Source of the DNA: an uncultured Methanobrevibacter sp.
GTDB lineage: Archaea > Methanobacteriota > Methanobacteria > Methanobacteriales > Methanobacteriaceae
Direction of reading: 5' to 3'
Assembly: GCF_902788255.1 (NCBI RefSeq)
Contig: NZ_CADAJR010000027.1
Span: forward strand, 1-36,750
DNA length: 36,750 nucleotides
This document shows, piece after piece, positions 1 through 9,274 of the stretch (position 1 is the first letter of the stretch; each line of letters opens with the position of its first letter). The position numbers and the translations under genes are program-made. The notes beneath the pieces were generated by a model, which did not search any database, was not told where the DNA came from, and was given only the letters and a program-made list of their open reading frames with translations.

Positions 1-47
1 TGCGAAAGCACATCCATCAAAAACCAATTAAAACTCGAAGTAACAAT

Positions 48-92
48 ATTTTAAAAAAAATAACAAAATCTGCCAAAATCTAATTTTGGCGG
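48..92 (-). terminator. Terminator of the eha run
   Basis: Read on the minus strand, an 8-bp inverted repeat with a 3-nt loop (GCCAAAAT / ATTTTGGC, plus positions 72-90) is followed by a T-rich tract that includes eight T (plus-strand A at 53-60). This fits the end of the long minus-strand transcript. Two more hairpins lie between here and the last gene. Confidence 0.6.
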
Positions 93-120
93 ACACCCTA
101 ATTAATTAAAAAAAGAGAAT

Positions 121-160
121 ATGGAAAAAATTTTCCATAATGCAATAATCAAATGATTAT
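121..160 (-). repeat. Two inverted repeats after the CBS gene
   Basis: Positions 121-138 form an inverted repeat with 8-bp arms (ATGGAAAA / TTTTCCAT). Positions 145-160 form another with 7-bp arms (ATAATCA / TGATTAT). Both lie between the CBS-domain gene and the T-tract hairpin, so they probably form 3' UTR structure or auxiliary termination sites. Bases 1-47 show nothing I can identify. Confidence 0.45.
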
Positions 161-170
161 CACTAAAATA

Positions 171-806
171 TTATTTTTTAGCTCTGCCTACTCTACGAGC
201 AACTACCATTTCCCCAACAGAAATTAAACCTGCAAAGAATTTTTCAAGTCCACCAGTAGCCCAAATGGCTTCACCAAATGTTGAATCCATAATGTTAGCT
301 TCATATTCTTCAGCTGAAATCTTTTTACCAGTGGTCTTTTTGGATACCAATGCTGAAGCGGACATCAATTCTTCCCATGTTACACCTTTAAGCTGGTTTT
401 GCATAGCCTTGTATAAACTTTCAACTTTAATGTCATACAAATCAGATAAAAGCTCAACAATATCACATGCACGAACCATACCTATGACCTGATTGTCATC
501 ATTGACAACCGGTACGGTAACGAATTTATTGTTAGCAGTCAATATTACCGCTTTTCTTGCGGGATCGTTTTCATGGACAGTTGAAACCTCCTGACAACTA
601 CTCATTATTTCAGAAATCTTATCATTACCTTCTCTTAGACCTTTTGTAATATCAAATGCAGTTACCCATCCAATTAATTGTTTTTTCTCATTTACAACTG
701 GACATGTAAAACGTCTGACATCTTCCATAGCTTTTGAAGCGTCAACCACTGTATCATCAGCATTTAAATATACAAAATCCTTATCCATCAATTCTTTTGC
801 TCTCAT
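171..806 (-). CDS. CBS-domain protein, last gene of the eha run
   Basis: A 211-residue soluble protein. Two CBS motifs occupy about residues 7-60 and 68-125, each with the usual pattern of a hydrophobic strand, VV(N/D)xxxxxIGxV, and a D-I/V-x-x-G/L helix. The C-terminal 80 residues are not a recognised domain. CBS pairs usually bind adenosyl nucleotides such as AMP, ATP or SAM and act as regulatory switches; which ligand is bound here cannot be read from the sequence. It lies 14 bp after the polyferredoxin gene, behind a GGGGGC ribosome binding site. Its position as the last gene after the Eha complex suggests energy-state sensing linked to that complex, which is inference. Confidence 0.85.
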   Translation of the reverse strand: MRAKELMDKDFVYLNADDTVVDASKAMEDVRRFTCPVVNEKKQLIGWVTAFDITKGLREGNDKISEIMSSCQEVSTVHENDPARKAVILTANNKFVTVPVVNDDNQVIGMVRACDIVELLSDLYDIKVESLYKAMQNQLKGVTWEELMSASALVSKKTTGKKISAEEYEANIMDSTFGEAIWATGGLEKFFAGLISVGEMVVARRVGRAKK

Positions 807-820
807 AAACAGCCCCCATT

Positions 821-1651
821 TTATTCAATTTCAACTCTTTTTAGTGCTCCTACAGGACAATGATTTGTACATTCAATACATCTGATGCATTTGTCATTGT
901 CAAGAACTACTTCACCATCAACCAACTCAATTGCTCCTGTCGGACAATTTTCTTCACATAAAAAACAATTTACACATGCCTCATGATTAATGTCAATCAA
1001 ACGTGTGTGACGAATTGGTCCAATATACCTATCCAATTCAATTGCAAAGTCATTTAGAGATATTTCCCTACATGCCCCACATCCAATACACATTTTTTCC
1101 TTGATGTGAGGATATAATTCGTCATCAATCAAATTTATTCCCAAATCAATGCCTTTTTCTTCAAAGAACTCCCTGAATTCAAGGGTGAATGCATTGGTTG
1201 GACATAGATTTGCACAGTCATCCCAATTGTTATCATCTACAGTATAATCAATTGAAATGCTGTTCATACGAATTACCCTATGGGAACAACTAACATTTGC
1301 CAGGTTATATTCTATAACTTCGCGTTCATCTTCATGATCATAACTTATAGTATTATCAATTAATTTAATGGCTGAAACCGGACAAGTTTGAACACAAATT
1401 TCACATTTAACACACTTATCAGTAATCTTAGCCATCCTAAAAATATTAGCTGGCTCGATTGCATTAACTGGACATTCTCCAACACAGGTATTACACCTTA
1501 CACATCTCGGTGAAACAGCAAATATTTCCTGGTTTGTACTAAAGTTATCCAGTTCAAACTGGAAATCATCACCGTCATCATCCAATTCAACAGATTTTAA
1601 AAGAACTTCACGTTCCAAGTTTTTTATCTGTTTAATAAAAGACACATTCAT
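821..1651 (-). CDS. Polyferredoxin with four complete and one or two incomplete cluster motifs
   Basis: A 276-residue iron-sulfur electron carrier. Complete CxxCxxCxxxCP motifs begin at Cys50, Cys80, Cys226 and Cys255. A fifth motif at Cys188/191/194 lacks its fourth cysteine (CREISL in place of CxxxCP). An isolated Cys122 and a CxxxCP remnant at Cys146/150 sit in between. The six leftover cysteines could complete one cluster from distant parts of the chain or may be decayed. The protein has no signal peptide or membrane segment, so it is cytoplasmic. It lies in the same minus-strand run as the Eha hydrogenase and probably exchanges electrons with it; the direct partner is unknown. Confidence 0.85.
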   Translation of the reverse strand: MNVSFIKQIKNLEREVLLKSVELDDDGDDFQFELDNFSTNQEIFAVSPRCVRCNTCVGECPVNAIEPANIFRMAKITDKCVKCEICVQTCPVSAIKLIDNTISYDHEDEREVIEYNLANVSCSHRVIRMNSISIDYTVDDNNWDDCANLCPTNAFTLEFREFFEEKGIDLGINLIDDELYPHIKEKMCIGCGACREISLNDFAIELDRYIGPIRHTRLIDINHEACVNCFLCEENCPTGAIELVDGEVVLDNDKCIRCIECTNHCPVGALKRVEIE

Positions 1652-1671
1652 TTTAATACCAACTAAATAAT

Positions 1672-2610
1672 TTATTTATTAAAAAAATCCTCCAAATCTT
1701 TTAGATTAGGAAATTTCTCCATACCAAATCCTTCAATAGATTTGCTGGCCACCCAATTTCCGATTTTACAGGATTTTTCAAGATCATAACCTTTTAAAAA
1801 GGAATATAAAAATCCGCTATTGAAACTGTCCCCTGCACCGGTAGTGTCCACAACTTCACATTCGAATGCTTCAACTTCACATTCTTCATTATTTGAAATG
1901 GCAAATACACCATCAGAACCCTGTTTTACAACAACAGTTTCAATTCCCAAATCCAAAAATCCAACAGCCAATTCCTTTACTGAGGATTTGTCATTATTAC
2001 ATAATAATCTTAATTCTGACTCATTTATCAACAATATATTAGTCCTTTCAAGTATAGGTTTTAGCTCGTCAAAACCCTTTTGGACATATAGCATACCAGG
2101 ATCAAAGCTCAATAAACATTCATCACTAAGTTTTTCCAACAATTCGATTTGAGTCTTGAATGAATCGCCAACAAATGATGTGTAATGCATTATCTTACAT
2201 CTCATAATGTTTAATGGATTGATCTCATCAATTTTGATTTCATCGTTGACCCCCGGATCAATATATAAGCATCTCTCACCGTTTGAATCTACAAATCCCA
2301 AACATTTTCCGGTAGAGCCGGTTTCTGAATAAATCAAATTATTAGAGTAAACGCCATTTATTGCCAAATGGTATTCAATTAAATCCCCATCTTCATCCTC
2401 TGCAATTTTTCCAATGATTGAAGTGGAACATCCAAGTCTGGACAATCCAACAATTGTATTAGCTGCAGATCCTCCAGGAGTATCGGTCTCATCTTTGATA
2501 AAACTTTCCTCATCTTTGGAAACTATATTTTCAACTGAATAGAGCTTGTCAACATTCAATGCTCCGAATCCAATTACTTCAGCATTTAAATCACTATCAA
2601 ATATTTCCAT
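1672..2610 (-). CDS. PfkB/ribokinase-family carbohydrate kinase
   Basis: A 312-residue PfkB-family sugar or nucleoside kinase. The N-terminal signature GGSAANTIVGLSRLG is at about residues 46-60 and the C-terminal signature DTTGAGDSFNSGF, which supplies the catalytic Asp and anion hole, is at about 254-266. Length is normal for the family. The substrate cannot be told from sequence; adenosine, ribose and other sugars are all used by relatives. It starts behind AAGGTTTT and is 9 bp from the Ftr paralog upstream, inside the eha run. A kinase of this type is linked to eha in Methanothermobacter as I recall, but no hydrogenase role is established. Confidence 0.85.
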   Translation of the reverse strand: MEIFDSDLNAEVIGFGALNVDKLYSVENIVSKDEESFIKDETDTPGGSAANTIVGLSRLGCSTSIIGKIAEDEDGDLIEYHLAINGVYSNNLIYSETGSTGKCLGFVDSNGERCLYIDPGVNDEIKIDEINPLNIMRCKIMHYTSFVGDSFKTQIELLEKLSDECLLSFDPGMLYVQKGFDELKPILERTNILLINESELRLLCNNDKSSVKELAVGFLDLGIETVVVKQGSDGVFAISNNEECEVEAFECEVVDTTGAGDSFNSGFLYSFLKGYDLEKSCKIGNWVASKSIEGFGMEKFPNLKDLEDFFNK

Positions 2611-2619
2611 TTTAAAACC

Positions 2620-3510
2620 TTACTTTAAGATATCTAATAAATTTATATTCTTGTCACCTAGTTTACCATCAAAATTACCTGCAGATATTCCAATTACTCC
2701 ATCAAATTGTAAAGCGGCGTCAATACCTGCCTTAACTGCTTCGTTCATTGATTTTTCATCGATTGCATTAATTACAACTTCAGGAATATAGTTGACACCT
2801 TCAGGAACTTTAGACTCATCACCCAAGGTTTCCTTTAGTGAAGGGCAGTAAAAGTGATTTGTAGTCGGTCCGATTTCAGGGAAATTGGTTTCCGGTTTTG
2901 AAGCGGCTGAACAAATATCAAATGGTGCAGTTGCACCTTCAACATTCATTATGGCATCAATAATAGCTTCTCCTGCATCAATAACCGCTTCAGGAGTTTC
3001 ACAAAGATACCAGAAGTTACCTCCCATTGTTCCATCGTTTATTTTGAACTTTTCTTCAATTTGGAAATCCGGCACTGCAATAGGAACGTTAATCATTTTT
3101 CTTCCATATTCCTCTACAATCCATTCAAATCCGTCTCCGCAGTGACCTACAATATCCATCATTTCAATATATTCTTCACTTTCCTTATCTGAGTAATCAA
3201 AAATACGTGTGAACGGTTTAACCAGCACATCTTGCCTTAATCTGTAGGACAGTTCAAATGCAAATTTTTCAACATCATCCCCTCCTAGCCAGTATTGGAC
3301 AATAGCTCCAAACCTGCCGTCGGGAGTTTGTGATTCATCCAAAAAGCCTTCAACTCCACCTTCAACTCTTCCGATTACCGCACTAGGGGTTGAAGTTGAA
3401 TCATATGCTGCCCTTTTTACAATGGACTCATTTGGTCCGGTAATTAATGCCCTTACATATTTTCCTTGGAAAGCTTCAAAGAATGTATCTTCCACTTTAT
3501 CATAATTCAT
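2620..3510 (-). CDS. Formylmethanofuran:H4MPT formyltransferase paralog (Ftr-like)
   Basis: A 296-residue protein with overall Ftr character (N-terminal TFFEAFQGKYVRALITG, later GRFGAIVQYW and TMGGNFWYLC) and about the length of true Ftr. Ftr moves the formyl group from formylmethanofuran to tetrahydromethanopterin, the second step of CO2 reduction to methane. The gene sits in the eha run rather than with other methanogenesis genes, and a second Ftr gene in the eha operon is known from Methanothermobacter. Whether this copy is catalytic or a structural or regulatory partner of the hydrogenase is not settled by the sequence. Ribosome binding site AGGTGT lies just before the ATG. Confidence 0.85.
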   Translation of the reverse strand: MNYDKVEDTFFEAFQGKYVRALITGPNESIVKRAAYDSTSTPSAVIGRVEGGVEGFLDESQTPDGRFGAIVQYWLGGDDVEKFAFELSYRLRQDVLVKPFTRIFDYSDKESEEYIEMMDIVGHCGDGFEWIVEEYGRKMINVPIAVPDFQIEEKFKINDGTMGGNFWYLCETPEAVIDAGEAIIDAIMNVEGATAPFDICSAASKPETNFPEIGPTTNHFYCPSLKETLGDESKVPEGVNYIPEVVINAIDEKSMNEAVKAGIDAALQFDGVIGISAGNFDGKLGDKNINLLDILK

Positions 3511-3519
3511 TTTTACACC

Positions 3520-4563
3520 TTAACCTAATTCACCTATATTCTGACCACGAATATTGTTTCTCATTTCCTTACTGACCTTAAGTATTTTTTCATAGTTTTC
3601 ATCTGTTACTGTTTGAATTAATGGATATTCGTCAGCAAATACTTCAAAAAATTTATTTTTTATATCTTCATCAATATTGTAGTCATCAAATATTTTTTCC
3701 AAATCTTCTGAATCATTATAATCTTTAATAAATTCTAAAACATAATTTTTATCATTTTCCGCATAAACGTTTGCTATCACTGCAGTAGCTACAGCACTTG
3801 GAGATACAATAGCAATTTCCGCCACTTTTAAAGGATATTCGTTACCGTTAAATGATACGCTTATTCCATTGTTCTTATGGGCAAAAGCCAAAGGCTCCAC
3901 ATCAGTTATGCTGTCTCCGATGTAAAAGATTTGGTCCTGATTGATATCATCCCTTCTGATGATTTCATCTATTGCCAATTTCTTACCTTCCCCACCGACA
4001 ACTTCAATGTCCCCGATTTTCTCATATATGCCCATTTTTGAAATTTGATTGAAGAAAATATCATCAAATAATTCGTAATCATCAGGATTTTTCAAAATCA
4101 AATCCTTAAATTCAATGATCTTTTTAATTTCTTCATCATTTAACTTCAAGGAATCTATATCCACTTTAGTATAAAATGTATTTTCAAATGGCAATTGCAT
4201 ATAATTAGACACAGCTTCAATATATTGGCCATAGCTGGTACTAACTATATAAGTATTCATAGCATTCTTCAAGTAATTTAATAGGAATTTTGAATCCCTC
4301 ACAGCATAAATGTTATCTTTTGAAAAATCAATGAAATCCTGATTTGTAAGATTTTCAACTACAAAGAACGGCAGGATTAACTTTAGGGTATTGCCTGCCT
4401 TATAATTCTCTTTTTTAACTATATCTACAATATAGTCATCATACAAACTAAGAATCTTAAATAATTCCCCGCCATTTTCGATAAACTTGTCTGCCATCTC
4501 ATAGGCATTATCATTCAGGGTCAATGGCCCTTCACAGTCCGTAATATATGATTTTTCAAACAT
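3520..4563 (-). CDS. ehaR: Eha accessory HAD-like protein EhaR
   Basis: A 347-residue soluble protein with haloacid dehalogenase features. The N-terminal TDCEGPLT at about residues 8-15 stands where HAD enzymes have DxDGT, and the late YIGDSITDVEPL at about 215-226 is the metal-binding motif IV. The second acidic residue of the first motif is shifted (DCE), so phosphatase activity is plausible but not certain. The gene is 3 bp downstream of ehaQ and has a good AGGTGAA ribosome binding site. Its substrate is unknown. The name follows the position of ehaR at the end of the conserved eha set and is the least certain of the eha names. Confidence 0.75.
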   Translation of the reverse strand: MFEKSYITDCEGPLTLNDNAYEMADKFIENGGELFKILSLYDDYIVDIVKKENYKAGNTLKLILPFFVVENLTNQDFIDFSKDNIYAVRDSKFLLNYLKNAMNTYIVSTSYGQYIEAVSNYMQLPFENTFYTKVDIDSLKLNDEEIKKIIEFKDLILKNPDDYELFDDIFFNQISKMGIYEKIGDIEVVGGEGKKLAIDEIIRRDDINQDQIFYIGDSITDVEPLAFAHKNNGISVSFNGNEYPLKVAEIAIVSPSAVATAVIANVYAENDKNYVLEFIKDYNDSEDLEKIFDDYNIDEDIKNKFFEVFADEYPLIQTVTDENYEKILKVSKEMRNNIRGQNIGELG

Positions 4564-4566
4564 GAT

Positions 4567-5925
4567 TCACCTGAAATTAACAATTCTGATTGCATCCAAC
4601 GGACAAATAGCTTCACAGTTTCTGCAATAAATACACTTTTCACCATCAAATTCAATCTTGTCATCATTCAATGTTAAAGCGTCAACAGGACAGTTTTTAA
4701 CACAAATCGCACATGCCTGACACTTGTCATCTGAAAGTGAGAAGTCACCTTCCCTCTGCTTGTAGAGATAGGATCTGGCATAATATAAATCCTGGTCTTT
4801 ACTGTAGAAGTAATCGTCATAGGCACCGATTGCATCAAACTGACAGACTTCAACACATTTTCCACAGTATATACAGTCATCACTGATGGAAATAGGATTT
4901 GGTCCATTTACCTTAATTGCGCCTACAGGACAGACATTGAAACATTCACCACATGCAATACACTTGTTGTCATAAACCTCAATGTTTCTGTCCATCAGAT
5001 ATGACCCGACAAGTTTTGTGAACTTATCAACTTCAATACTGGTGTCAAGACTGATTTTGAGTTCACGTTCCATCATGTCATTTACTTTATACTCGATGAA
5101 ATGCTCGAATCTTTGGTCATTGAACTCTAAAGCAATGGCATTTCCGACTTTTTGTAAAACTTTATTTAAACTGATTAAATCAAGAGACAATCTTTTGACA
5201 TCATGATCAATGATACTGGAAACGATATCATAGGATTTAATCTCACTATACATCTTATAGGCTTTTTTACGTGATGAATATCTGATTGCTGTTGAAGGAC
5301 ATGAATGCATACATTCCTCACATCTTGCACAGTATCCTGGATTGATGTAAGGCAGCTTATTGGTTCTTCCAACATTAATCGCACCCATTGAAGGACATAC
5401 TCTGGTACAGGTCATACAGCCGATACACTGCTTTTGATTAACAACAATGGCCTTACCTCCCTTAACGGTTTTTGGAAGCAATTCACCATACTTGATAGCA
5501 TCGGTCGGACATACCCTGAAACAATATCCGCATCTTACGCATGTGTCCTTATCTATCTGACTGTGAGGTTCTTCATTTCCATTTGCTACAATATGAATTG
5601 AACCGTTTTTACATGCCTGAACACATGCTCCACATGCCTTACACAATTTTACATTGATGTTTGGAACATTTTCCTTTAATGGAGGATCCATTTTAACATC
5701 AAGAGATATTGCATCTTCAGGACAAGCATTACGACATAATACACATCCAAAGCAAGTGGTTTTCAATTTAACAAGACCGTCACTTTCATCCATATAAATG
5801 GCATCAATAGGACAAGAGTCAAGACAAGGCTTGTCGCTACATTTAGCGCACCTAGTCTGGTCGATAACATAATCCACATCAACATGCCTTAATGGCCTTG
5901 GTGTTTTGGTAAAACTATCAATCAT
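4567..5925 (-). CDS. ehaQ: Eha polyferredoxin with ten 4Fe-4S motifs
   Basis: A 452-residue polyferredoxin. Ten tetra-cysteine motifs are visible: the first is the variant CxxCxxxxCxxxCP near the N-terminus, then nine CxxCxxCxxxC motifs, the last near the C-terminus. They come in two blocks (six, then four) separated by a charged cluster-free stretch at about residues 225-320. It has no membrane segment. The ten clusters match the large polyferredoxin of the Methanothermobacter eha operon and should wire electrons from the [NiFe] site to ferredoxin users. I chose ATG 5925 over GTG 5934 because GGAGTGA is well spaced before the ATG and nothing precedes the GTG. Confidence 0.9.
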   Translation of the reverse strand: MIDSFTKTPRPLRHVDVDYVIDQTRCAKCSDKPCLDSCPIDAIYMDESDGLVKLKTTCFGCVLCRNACPEDAISLDVKMDPPLKENVPNINVKLCKACGACVQACKNGSIHIVANGNEEPHSQIDKDTCVRCGYCFRVCPTDAIKYGELLPKTVKGGKAIVVNQKQCIGCMTCTRVCPSMGAINVGRTNKLPYINPGYCARCEECMHSCPSTAIRYSSRKKAYKMYSEIKSYDIVSSIIDHDVKRLSLDLISLNKVLQKVGNAIALEFNDQRFEHFIEYKVNDMMERELKISLDTSIEVDKFTKLVGSYLMDRNIEVYDNKCIACGECFNVCPVGAIKVNGPNPISISDDCIYCGKCVEVCQFDAIGAYDDYFYSKDQDLYYARSYLYKQREGDFSLSDDKCQACAICVKNCPVDALTLNDDKIEFDGEKCIYCRNCEAICPLDAIRIVNFR

Positions 5926-5930
5926 AACTC

Positions 5931-6959
5931 TCACTCCATTAACAAATCATCATTCAGGTTGGATGATTTTACTGTAATATGAATATTTTCACCGTCATCT
6001 ATTGAGAACTTGGATATGAAGTATTTGATTACTGAGAACGGACATGTCTGGTAACAAATACTACAGCGTAAACATTTATCCTTATCCCTTACGATTGTAT
6101 CTGCATTTTCATCAAAGGAAATACATCCGGTCGGACAATCAGGAATACACAACTGACATTTTTTACATTTATCCTTATCCCAATCAATAATTCTTACTTT
6201 CAGCCTGTTTACGGCATTGGTCATAATCTCCAATGCAATCTCATCATCAGGAATAATCTTCAATGCCTTGTCCCATATTGCTGAGATTGGCACATCATAC
6301 TGCAGGAGTCCGTCTTTTTCAAGTGACCTTAAATCCTCCTCTTTTGAATTGACGTATTCTTCAAGATAATCGACACATAAAAGTATCAGGTCTTTTTGGT
6401 CCTGTAGATTGTCCACAAACACTGCCTTCATAGCCCCATTTACAGGACAGACATCTACACACTCCCCACAACTGATACACTTAAGCTGGTCAACTACAAC
6501 CTTTCCATCAATTTCACTGATTGCCTCAACAGGACATTTCTTCAGACATTTCTTACATTTAATACATAAATAATCGTCAACAATATACTGTCTTTTTGAA
6601 GGAATAATATTGAATTCAGGCAATATCAAATGATTTTGACCACATTCCAATGTTTTAGGATCAGTAGGACATACTTCAGCACAGAATCCGCAACGGATAC
6701 ATGCTCCCGGCTTGATTACCGGATATGTCATGCCCACTCCTTCTTCTGTGTCCTCATCACGAACCAGTTTGATTGCATTCGGTGAAGGGCATGAAACAGT
6801 ACATGCGCCGCATCCGATACAATATTCCTTGTTAACTTTTGGAAAATCCCTGAAACGTTCCGGCTTTTCAGATATTTCAGGTTCATTCTTAGCATTTAAA
6901 AATGTATCTGCCCATGCTTTTCTTGCAAAATCATAAATGTACCACATCAAAGATGACAC
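5931..6959 (-). CDS. ehaP: Eha polyferredoxin with six 4Fe-4S motifs
   Basis: A 342-residue polyferredoxin with six CxxCxxCxxxC motifs: CIGCGACTVSC, CIRCGFCAEVC, CIKCKKCLKKC, CISCGECVDVC, CKKCQLCIPDC and CLRCSICYQTC. Four lie in the N-terminal half, then comes an acidic helical linker, then two. Six clusters match the second polyferredoxin of the known eha operon. It is probably a peripheral cytoplasmic electron conduit on the hydrogenase. The start is GTG at 6959, supported by GAGGTGAT placed 4 nt upstream inside the end of ehaO; the next methionine (codon 5) is farther from that site. Confidence 0.9.
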   Translation of the reverse strand: MSSLMWYIYDFARKAWADTFLNAKNEPEISEKPERFRDFPKVNKEYCIGCGACTVSCPSPNAIKLVRDEDTEEGVGMTYPVIKPGACIRCGFCAEVCPTDPKTLECGQNHLILPEFNIIPSKRQYIVDDYLCIKCKKCLKKCPVEAISEIDGKVVVDQLKCISCGECVDVCPVNGAMKAVFVDNLQDQKDLILLCVDYLEEYVNSKEEDLRSLEKDGLLQYDVPISAIWDKALKIIPDDEIALEIMTNAVNRLKVRIIDWDKDKCKKCQLCIPDCPTGCISFDENADTIVRDKDKCLRCSICYQTCPFSVIKYFISKFSIDDGENIHITVKSSNLNDDLLME

Positions 6960-8084
6960 TTATATCACCTCATCAATTTTTTTGATTGTGGTTTTGCCTG
7001 CCTCGTTGGTTATTGCAACCCTTTCGGCACATGCAACACATGGGTCACTGGTTGCATAGGTGGCCACCGCATCCGCAACGGTCGGAACATCACGAATCAT
7101 GTATCTTGCACATGAATCCATATTAGCTATACTTGGAGTTCTAATGGAAATATTCTTGATTAGACTGCCGTTGGTTTCAATCATGTAGGTAACCTCACCA
7201 CGAGGAGCTTCGTTCTGACGCATTGCATAACCAGATTTCAAATCTACAGGAGTACGTACTTCACCTTTCGGTATATTTTCAATTGCCTGCCTCAATATGC
7301 TAATTGATTCAGGTATTTCATCAAATCTAGTTAATGTTCTTGCGTAATTATCCCCTTCCTTACGTGTAATCACCTTAAAGTCAAAATAATCATCATAAGT
7401 ATAATGGCCATTACGGAAATCCTTTGTAATTCCTGATGCCCTTCCAATAGGACCGACAGCTCTTCCCTTAATAGCTTCTTTTTTGGTCATGACCCCAATG
7501 CCCTTACATCTTAAAGCTAAGGCAGGACCTTCAGCAAACAACTGCCTGGTTCTCTCAAAGCCCTCTTCAATAATTTCCAAGTTTTTAAGAATTTGCTCAA
7601 AGTGGCGCTCATCTGCATCCATCCTAACACCACCGACAACATTCCAACCCATGTTAACCCTGTTTCCGGTTAAAAGTTCAATGGAATCCATTGCATATTC
7701 CCTCAATTCCAAAACATGCATGAATAAGGTTTCATGATCCATTGATTTGAAGAATGTTGAATTTCCAAGCAAATGACTTTGAATCCTATCGAGCTCATTC
7801 GCAATGGTTCTTAAAAATTGAGCCCTTACAGGCACATCAACATCGGAGATTTTCTCAATAGTCTCTGCAAAGGTTTGTGTGTGTTCATATGAACATATAC
7901 CACAGACTCTTTCAGATAGATATATTCCTTTCTGCCAGGTTTTTCCTTCAATTATCTTTTCAATTCCCCTATGAACATAACCATATTCAATTTCCGCTTT
8001 GACAACCCTTTCTCCTTCAGTCTGAAGTTTTAATCTGATAGGTTCCTTTAAAGCAGGGTGAATTGGACCAATAGGCACTATCAT
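6960..8084 (-). CDS. ehaO: [NiFe]-hydrogenase large subunit EhaO
   Basis: The catalytic large subunit of the membrane-bound energy-converting hydrogenase, 374 residues. Both nickel-binding motifs are present: [10 protein letters not shown] near residues 59-68 and DPCVACAER near 347-355. The short tail after the second motif (about 20 residues) lacks the usual CxxC-H maturation site, as is normal where no C-terminal protease processing occurs or the tail differs. It shares the NuoD fold and oxidises H2 while reducing ferredoxin through EhaN. Start ATG at 8084 overlaps the end of ehaN by 4 bp behind GGGAGGGAAC. Confidence 0.95.
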   Translation of the reverse strand: MIVPIGPIHPALKEPIRLKLQTEGERVVKAEIEYGYVHRGIEKIIEGKTWQKGIYLSERVCGICSYEHTQTFAETIEKISDVDVPVRAQFLRTIANELDRIQSHLLGNSTFFKSMDHETLFMHVLELREYAMDSIELLTGNRVNMGWNVVGGVRMDADERHFEQILKNLEIIEEGFERTRQLFAEGPALALRCKGIGVMTKKEAIKGRAVGPIGRASGITKDFRNGHYTYDDYFDFKVITRKEGDNYARTLTRFDEIPESISILRQAIENIPKGEVRTPVDLKSGYAMRQNEAPRGEVTYMIETNGSLIKNISIRTPSIANMDSCARYMIRDVPTVADAVATYATSDPCVACAERVAITNEAGKTTIKKIDEVI

Positions 8085-8530
8085 TGTTGTTCCCTCCCCC
8101 TATCAGCAATAGCTTGAGGTCCAACTGCAAGAATAGCTTCTAGAATTTCACTAGGTCTTGGAGGACATCCTGGAATTTCTGCAGCAACAGGGATGAAATT
8201 TGATGCAGGGGCATTTACATGACCCCCTTCCTGTGCAAACACATCACCTGATATAGGGCAGTTTCCAACAGCTACGGCTATTTTTGGTTCAGGAGCTTTA
8301 TCATAAATTCTTTTTAAATTGTCTTTCCATTGTTCGGTTACTGCACCGGTTAACAATAGAACATCAGCTTCACGAGGATTATTGTGAACATAAATACCAA
8401 ACTGCTCTAAGTCGTATCTTGGAGATAACAGTGCAACACATTCAACATCGCAACCATTACATCCGCCACAATTTACAATACAGACATGGATAGAGCTTTT
8501 TCTCACAACATCCCTAATAGCATCTAACAT
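8081..8530 (-). CDS. ehaN: [NiFe]-hydrogenase small subunit EhaN
   Basis: The small subunit, 149 residues, carries the proximal 4Fe-4S cluster next to the nickel site. Visible ligand motifs are CGGCNGC at residues 21-27, GNCPISG in the middle and PGCPPRP toward the end, the NuoB-like pattern of group 4 hydrogenases. It has no Tat signal, as expected for a cytoplasm-facing energy-converting enzyme. It is 34 bp from ehaM, one of the larger gaps in the operon, and has its own strong GAGGGAGT ribosome binding site, which fits a need for high translation with ehaO. Confidence 0.95.
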   Translation of the reverse strand: MLDAIRDVVRKSSIHVCIVNCGGCNGCDVECVALLSPRYDLEQFGIYVHNNPREADVLLLTGAVTEQWKDNLKRIYDKAPEPKIAVAVGNCPISGDVFAQEGGHVNAPASNFIPVAAEIPGCPPRPSEILEAILAVGPQAIADRGREQQ

Positions 8531-8564
8531 TGTACTCCCTCATAATTTAATAAATTTATAAACA

Positions 8565-8957
8565 TTAATATTCTGATTTTTCTTTTAATAATTCAAATAA
8601 TTCAATTTGGCCTTCCTTTAAGGCATCTTCATAACTTTTTCCGGATTTGACCTCGGCAACTAATTTTTCTTTTAATACATCACCCTCTTCAGGAGTGATT
8701 ATCTCCAAAGTGCCGATATACCAGCATAATCGTAAATCCGCATGGAATTTCTTGGCAAGACAGATGTCCTGTGCTATGTCCAATGTTCCATGAGTTGCCT
8801 CCAAAGTAGACATGTCGAAGAGTTTAAAGAATACTTCCTTCAATTCTTCAGGTGTGCAGTCATAATCCTTTGAAAGCGGATCTATAATATCTCTCTGCCA
8901 TGCATAACTTCCAAGTATTCTTTCCTTCATCAAATTCATTTTAGATTCATCATCCAT
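8565..8957 (-). CDS. ehaM: Eha soluble subunit EhaM
   Basis: A 130-residue charged, helical, soluble protein without cysteine motifs for clusters or membrane segments. It is assigned as EhaM by its place between the membrane subunit EhaL and the catalytic pair EhaN/EhaO. Its function is unknown; a peripheral stabilising role is a guess. I chose ATG 8957 because GGTGAT sits about 5 nt ahead. An in-frame GTG at 8966 overlaps that site and is unlikely. Confidence 0.85.
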   Translation of the reverse strand: MDDESKMNLMKERILGSYAWQRDIIDPLSKDYDCTPEELKEVFFKLFDMSTLEATHGTLDIAQDICLAKKFHADLRLCWYIGTLEIITPEEGDVLKEKLVAEVKSGKSYEDALKEGQIELFELLKEKSEY

Positions 8958-8966
8958 GCAAATCAC

Positions 8967-9266
8967 CTAAATTATCGGCATAGCCAGGTACACAATCACT
9001 GATATAATCAATCCAATTGCAGTTTCCTTTCTTCCATAACCTGGTCTTTCTCCCATTACAAATCCTGCGAGGAGAAAACCGATAGCTGATAAAATAACGT
9101 TTCCTGCATTGAATGCCAAAAACCATCCGACAATTGCAAGAACCAATGCAACAGTGTTGATATTAGTTACTGCAACAAACGGTTCACCATGCTGTTTGTA
9201 ACTGTAAAGCAATCCCAGAATGGATCCTACAACAAATGCAAGTATGTAAATCATATAATCTAACAT
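8967..9266 (-). CDS. ehaL: Eha membrane subunit EhaL
   Basis: A 99-residue integral membrane protein with about three hydrophobic segments: residues 3-22, about 33-68 as one or two helices, and 80-99. A short polar loop with GERPGYGRKE sits before the last helix. It is assigned by operon order. The subunit belongs to the membrane arm that couples ion movement to the hydrogenase reaction. Its start is supported by AGGAGAT 5 nt before ATG, and it lies 8 bp after ehaK. Confidence 0.85.
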   Translation of the reverse strand: MLDYMIYILAFVVGSILGLLYSYKQHGEPFVAVTNINTVALVLAIVGWFLAFNAGNVILSAIGFLLAGFVMGERPGYGRKETAIGLIISVIVYLAMPII

Positions 9267-9274
9267 AATATCTC

